42,803 nt of DNA from Methanomicrobiales archaeon. GTDB lineage: Archaea; Halobacteriota; Methanomicrobia; Methanomicrobiales; Methanospirillaceae. Every line of letters begins with the position of its first letter. Position 1 is the first letter of the stretch. Position numbers and translations under genes: made by a program. The notes beneath the pieces were generated by a model. The model was not told the origin of the DNA. It was given only the letters and a program-made list of their open reading frames with translations, and did no database searches. This document shows positions 38,613 to 42,803 of the stretch, piece after piece. The stretch covers positions 1 through 42,803 of the forward strand of contig JANYBK010000092.1 of NCBI GenBank assembly GCA_025360805.1. The letters run 5' to 3'.

Positions 38613-39578
38613 CTAGTCCCTCCCCGGCACCAGATCGCAGCCGGCACAATTCGTACACATGGTGAGCGCCAATTTTGGATCAAGCCCCGCCCGGGCAAGT
38701 TCGCGTGTATGGATATCAAAGATCTTTTTTAACCGTTCCGCAGACGGGCGGGGAGTTCCGATGAGTTCGGCAACCGGGTTGAGCGGGCGCAGCACCGGAA
38801 TGATCCCGTGAGAAGTCAACCGTTTGATGCAGGTATCCATCTCCCCGTCAGTCTCACCAAGACCGATGATCACGTTTGAAAAAACCCTTCCTTTCCCAAA
38901 GAGTTCCACCGATCGGTCGAGCACCCGTAAGAGCTGCTCGTAATTCAGCCCCGGACACTGTTTTGCAAAAATTGTCGGGGTTGCCGCTTCGATGTTGAAC
39001 TTCACTTCTGCCACACCAAGGTTCTTGAGCCGGTCTGGTGTCTGGTCGGTCGGATATATGGATACTCCGATGGGGAGATTGTAAACCCGCAGGTGCTTAA
39101 CCACCTCAAGCACATAGGACTCCTCCTCTTCGATTGTTTCGAGCACTCCGCTCGTAATGGAGATTGTGGTAATCCGGTGCCTGACGGATTCGATCATCCC
39201 TTTGATCTCCTCAATCGACTTTCGTTTGCCACCGAGTGCCGGCACCGGGCAGTACCGGCAATGGAAGATGCAGCTGCCAGTTACCGTGATGAACGCCTGG
39301 TCCGGACAGTGGAATCCCGGTTCAAGGAGTCTTCCTGATATGAGTGACCCCTCAAAATAGAGGTCAGCAACCCCGTTGCCCCGGTGGGCGATCTCAACTG
39401 CGCTAAGAGGGTTTAGGGCAAGTTTAACACGGTGACTGCCCATCGAAAAGAAGACAGCCCCGCTCCCGCCGGCTCCCGGGCCTGCGGTTGAACGGGCAAT
39501 GTAACGTTCAGCTGGTTCTCCGGTGATCCGGGCTGAACCTGCGGAAAGGAGTTTTGCTTTTAAATCGGTCCACTGCAT
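38613..39578 (-). CDS. radical SAM protein with extra C-terminal CxxCxxC
   Basis: GSCIFHCRYCPVP (CX3CX2C) and C-terminal MCTNCAGCDLVPGRD. Confidence 0.9.
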   Translation of the reverse strand: MQWTDLKAKLLSAGSARITGEPAERYIARSTAGPGAGGSGAVFFSMGSHRVKLALNPLSAVEIAHRGNGVADLYFEGSLISGRLLEPGFHCPDQAFITVTGSCIFHCRYCPVPALGGKRKSIEEIKGMIESVRHRITTISITSGVLETIEEEESYVLEVVKHLRVYNLPIGVSIYPTDQTPDRLKNLGVAEVKFNIEAATPTIFAKQCPGLNYEQLLRVLDRSVELFGKGRVFSNVIIGLGETDGEMDTCIKRLTSHGIIPVLRPLNPVAELIGTPRPSAERLKKIFDIHTRELARAGLDPKLALTMCTNCAGCDLVPGRD

Positions 39579-40456
39579 AGTTCGAGCGCCTCCTCGTAAC
39601 TGATGAAGAACGGGATTGCCGCCACTGCCCCGGTGATGCCACGGCCGTTCATGATGATCTTCAAATTCTTGTCCTTGAGTCGTTCATGGAGCCCGGGTTC
39701 AACTTCCCCGCGTTTTACCTGTCGCCCGTATGCGAGCAGTTCTTCTGATGGGGAAAAACCAGTGTAAACAGCCATGCCGGTCTTTTTAGAAAGAGTGTAT
39801 TTTTTTAAGAGCGTGTGGAACCGTTCGGTAAGCCCGGCAGGATCCGTTGTGGCAAACTCTGCAACCAGACCAACGCAGTTCTTGGTCCGGTACGCCACCG
39901 GAAAGAGCTGGACTATCGTGTGCGAAAGATATACCGAATGTTCATCTTCAACGGCTTTTGCAATATTATGAACAAGCGTCCATGTTGCCCCTTCTTCCGG
40001 CGTATCAGTATCATCCACCCCGATGAGCACCCGCTGCATCCGGGGCATCCAGATCGTGGCACCTGCAACTTTTCCTCCACCCGCAGGATCGCTACGGCTC
40101 CGCAAAACCCCGCGTGCATCCGAGCGGCAGGCTGCAGCACCCACACCACCCCCGCCCATGCCGATATAAGTAACAGAAATCTCGGAATCATCAACAGTAC
40201 ATGCAGAAATACCGGCCGGAAACCGTGAGCCTTCGAGAGCAAGATCCACCGATTGCGGTTTTAGGAGATACCTCATGGTTGAGCCAACACAGCGGACATC
40301 CTCCACTACCGGGCTCTGTATATAGTGGTGTTTCGACCACATCGCACCACCAACACAATCAAAAAACTCGATCAGTTCCACCCGGTTGCCGGTCTCATCT
40401 GCTACTGCCACGATCTGTGGGTAGTGGATTACATACGGTTCAGACAAACTTGCCAT
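39560..40456 (-). CDS. methanogenesis marker protein 11-like (TiaS-like kinase-type domain)
   Basis: VLIGVDDTDTPEEGATWTLVHNIAKAVEDE (DDTDT motif), SYEEALELC C-terminus; gene context. Confidence 0.78.
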   Translation of the reverse strand: MASLSEPYVIHYPQIVAVADETGNRVELIEFFDCVGGAMWSKHHYIQSPVVEDVRCVGSTMRYLLKPQSVDLALEGSRFPAGISACTVDDSEISVTYIGMGGGGVGAAACRSDARGVLRSRSDPAGGGKVAGATIWMPRMQRVLIGVDDTDTPEEGATWTLVHNIAKAVEDEHSVYLSHTIVQLFPVAYRTKNCVGLVAEFATTDPAGLTERFHTLLKKYTLSKKTGMAVYTGFSPSEELLAYGRQVKRGEVEPGLHERLKDKNLKIIMNGRGITGAVAAIPFFISYEEALELCSGPI

Positions 40457-40685
40457 CGGTACTACCTCAACGCCCCGGATGTACAGCAGCTTCGCGCAGT
40501 ACATGGATCGCAATTCTTCTGTGGGGTTTGCCCGGCCTTGCAGGAAATTTCTGAATAGAGCGAAACAAAACGCACTAACAGCACGTTGCGATTCAAGGGG
40601 ATCATTTTGTTGCCGAAATTCTCGTTAACAAGAGATTCGGCAATAACAGTATTTATAGCGATCGATTCAGTGCCGGAAAGTGTGG

Positions 40686-40699
40686 ACTGAATGTTCAGT
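40686..40699. promoter_or_regulatory. inverted repeat next to a TATA-like box, between divergent mmp11 and the two-TM protein
   Basis: ACTGAA-TG-TTCAGT, extra half-site TTCAGT at 40666-40671, followed by CTAATATATAGA. Confidence 0.4.
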
Positions 40700-40801
40700 G
40701 ATTGACTAATATATAGAGGGCGGACCTGCCAGAAGTGCAGGAAGTGATAGAACTGCTTGAACCAATAGTTCCTCTAGCAATTCGAAACCATTAAGATTGA
40801 G

Positions 40802-41041
40802 GTGAATAATAATCCTATTATGGTATTCAAAGAATATACAGGATATGATTGTTTACGGATGGGGATCGCCATAGGCTGTTTCGCGAGTGCGGTGTTTTTT
40901 TTCTATGCGTTATGGGCACCTACGGATTTGATGATGAAAATGAATCTGGCGGGGCTTGCATTGGCCACATTGGGGATCGGGTTAAGCCTTTTTTCCGCTG
41001 TCGATACGGACCGACAGTTACGTAAACTCCTGAAAAAATAG
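40802..41041 (+). CDS. two-TM small membrane protein (79 aa; Met at 40820 also possible)
   Basis: CLRMGIAIGCFASAVFFFYALWA and MNLAGLALATLGIGLSLFSAV. Confidence 0.6.
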   Translation: MNNNPIMVFKEYTGYDCLRMGIAIGCFASAVFFFYALWAPTDLMMKMNLAGLALATLGIGLSLFSAVDTDRQLRKLLKK

Positions 41042-41052
41042 ATGAGATTTAT

Positions 41053-41151
41053 TTAGCGGAACTGCTTGATGATCGCGCCCGCAAAGATTGCAACAATGAG
41101 GGCGATAATCCCCCATATTACAACTGGATAGATTGCTTCTGCTGGATCCAT
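41053..41151 (-). CDS. 32-aa single-TM microprotein (not in the supplied ORF track)
   Basis: MDPAEAIYPVVIWGIIALIVAIFAGAIIKQFR*; GGAGGTGA ribosome-binding site just upstream of the ATG. Confidence 0.68.
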   Translation of the reverse strand: MDPAEAIYPVVIWGIIALIVAIFAGAIIKQFR

Positions 41152-41368
41152 CGTGGCCTATCACCTCCGGTACGTGTGTCGATCGTCGGAATGTTTATCT
41201 AATTGGCAGGAGAAAAGTAGATTGGTTAAGATCTATTCTCCTTCTTTTTAGCGAACCGTTCTGACAGTAATCGCACAATAATTATTAGTTGTTTGATGAC
41301 CTAAAGGATAAACGTAAAAACCGAATTTTGATATATAAAGGCTTTTTTTTAATGGTGTTAGGAAGAGG

Positions 41369-41403
41369 GAGACTTTCCAATTAGAGAGTTATGAGTAAAA
41401 ACC
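41369..41403 (-). repeat. 35-bp repeat, right copy (inverted relative to 105-139)
   Basis: GAGACTTTCCAATTAGAGAGTTATGAGTAAAAACC, 33/35 to the reverse complement of 105-139. Confidence 0.85.
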
Positions 41404-41475
41404 ACATGAACCCTATACCTGCAAACATACCAGAGCATAAAAAACGGCAACCGCCGTCTTCATCTTAAAAAAGGA

Positions 41476-42360
41476 TTAGAGAATTTTGTGGAGCTCGATC
41501 TTAAAGGGACCGAGCGTACCGCCAAAGTTTCCGGCCGTGATGAACTTCACGCCCGGCACCAGTGATGCGGCTTTGACACCTGCTGCCATTGCTGCTGCAA
41601 CGGACTTCTCATCAATACCGTCAATGACAATCTCATAAACCCCTTTGATCCCGGCAGGGACCTTTGAGTCGGGGACTTTTTCCCGGAGTGTCGGGCAGTA
41701 CTTCTCATTGGTTGAAGCGGGCATGAACTTGTATTTCAGGCTGCCAACTTTTGAGCCGCTCGCAACGATACCGCCGGGGAAACTGGTGATAGTGCCCGGA
41801 ACTTTGGCGATTGCATCCACTGCTGCCTGTGCACCCATGAGGGCGGCCATCTGGTTCTCTGCCATCACAAAGAAGTTGCCACCTGCAACACCCTTGACAA
41901 TGCCGAACTCTTCCTCGCCGATATATTCTCCTTCCATGATCGGGATGACCCAGCATTTCCTGCCGCCAACTTCTTTCTGGTACTCGTAACCGTCTCCAAA
42001 GAAGTGGAGTTTTACCTGGATCTTTTCTTCCGAGTTGGTAATACCGTTAAAGACCGCAGTCGTTGGTGCAGTGAGTACGCACTCAGCGAGGCGCTCGACA
42101 ACCTGCTCCTTGATCTTCTTCTTACCTGCACAGATCAGGATTGAGACACCCGGGCGGCCGTCCGGGGTCTGGGAACCGTCAAGTTCCTGCTCGATCCCTG
42201 CTTCGCACGGGCAGCCGATGGCAGATGTCGCAAAGCCGGTTGCTTCGGTTGCTGCTTTCCTTGCCCATTCTGTGGTGACTGCTGTGATGATCACCCGGCA
42301 GACCCATGTCGGGAATGCCTCAGCAAATTCGTTGTCAATAGTAACTCCGTTGATTTCCAT
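41476..42360 (-). CDS. ftr: formylmethanofuran:tetrahydromethanopterin N-formyltransferase
   Basis: MEINGVTIDNEFAEAFPTWVCRVIITAVTTEWARKAATEATGFATSAIGCPCEAGIE...FPGGIVASGSKVGSLKYKF; GGAGGT upstream. Confidence 0.97.
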   Translation of the reverse strand: MEINGVTIDNEFAEAFPTWVCRVIITAVTTEWARKAATEATGFATSAIGCPCEAGIEQELDGSQTPDGRPGVSILICAGKKKIKEQVVERLAECVLTAPTTAVFNGITNSEEKIQVKLHFFGDGYEYQKEVGGRKCWVIPIMEGEYIGEEEFGIVKGVAGGNFFVMAENQMAALMGAQAAVDAIAKVPGTITSFPGGIVASGSKVGSLKYKFMPASTNEKYCPTLREKVPDSKVPAGIKGVYEIVIDGIDEKSVAAAMAAGVKAASLVPGVKFITAGNFGGTLGPFKIELHKIL

Positions 42361-42709
42361 ACGATAACCTCCGATACCACAATGGTACTATGATTGATGT
42401 TGAATAAATTTTCTAAATTAATCCGAGTAAAAGAGCGCACAACAACACAGCAATTAAGTACATGATATCCAGTTAATCTTAATAAAGAGTACAGAGATTA
42501 GAATTGGAAATATTGAATCAAATGCACTTTTTTTCGAGTAGATTTCAGAACATTTATCTACATTCTTCTACCACTTTTGGATAGTCGATTTTAGAATCGA
42601 TCATAGCTGGTGCGTAAAAAAAAAGGCATTTGCAGTGCGATTTACGGGTTAAACATCCCAAAAAAGCACAGGCAAACGTACTATAATGGTATTGCATGAG
42701 GGTTAATTC

Positions 42710-42803
42710 ATGAACAATCTGTTTCCCAAATTTTCCAAGAAGAGGGATGGGGTCAACGTTGTAATGGAGCAAAAACTCCTTCAGAACGTGAACAACCTTA
42801 TTC
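42710..42803 (+). CDS. N-terminal fragment of a CDS running off the window
   Basis: MNNLFPKFSKKRDGVNVVMEQKLLQNVNNLI open to the window edge. Confidence 0.4.
   Translation, partial: MNNLFPKFSKKRDGVNVVMEQKLLQNVNNLI

Noticed and set aside
42554-42772. Minus-strand 72-codon ORF at the right edge
   Set aside because: Overlaps the plus-strand CDS start at 42710 and an inverted repeat TCGATT-TTAG-AATCGA; no motif, and the window edge prevents a decision.
1-42803. CRISPR arrays, rRNA, prophage or conjugative modules
   Set aside because: No regularly spaced direct repeats, rRNA motifs or phage structural/integrase genes were seen; apart from the IS remnant the window looks like core chromosome.

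Overview
The window is archaeal chromosomal DNA. Gene content (Ftr, methanogenesis marker proteins, aks genes, aIF1A, Nre, archaeal PhoU paralogs, expanded PAS/HTH regulator) points to a hydrogenotrophic methanogen, probably Methanomicrobiales. Main blocks: (1) a truncated IS1595-type transposase at the left edge, joined to a 35-bp repeat that recurs inverted about 41 kb away beside ftr; (2) a phosphate-uptake operon pstS-pstCA(fused)-pstB-phoU with a divergent AbrB/PhoU regulator; (3) a mixed region with a PAS regulator, a candidate structured ncRNA with terminator hairpin, dCMP deaminase, small Cys-rich proteins, TerB, degenerate Fic and PhzF/cupin; (4) nre + dinB, and an aIF1A gene whose only plausible full-length start is ATT; (5) a redox/DNA-repair cluster (rubrerythrin, MntP, UvsE, aldo-keto reductase, flavoprotein, MsrB); (6) a tightly coupled eight-gene minus-strand operon, Mmp11-like / radical SAM / IorA-like TPP enzyme / AksA / AksD / AksE / Cys-rich unknown / AksF. 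This last operon is the best candidate for an undescribed system: a coenzyme B locus that may contain the unassigned late steps (decarboxylation and thiol installation). No tRNA, rRNA or CRISPR array was recognised. All family calls come from reading motifs in the supplied translations; no database search was run.
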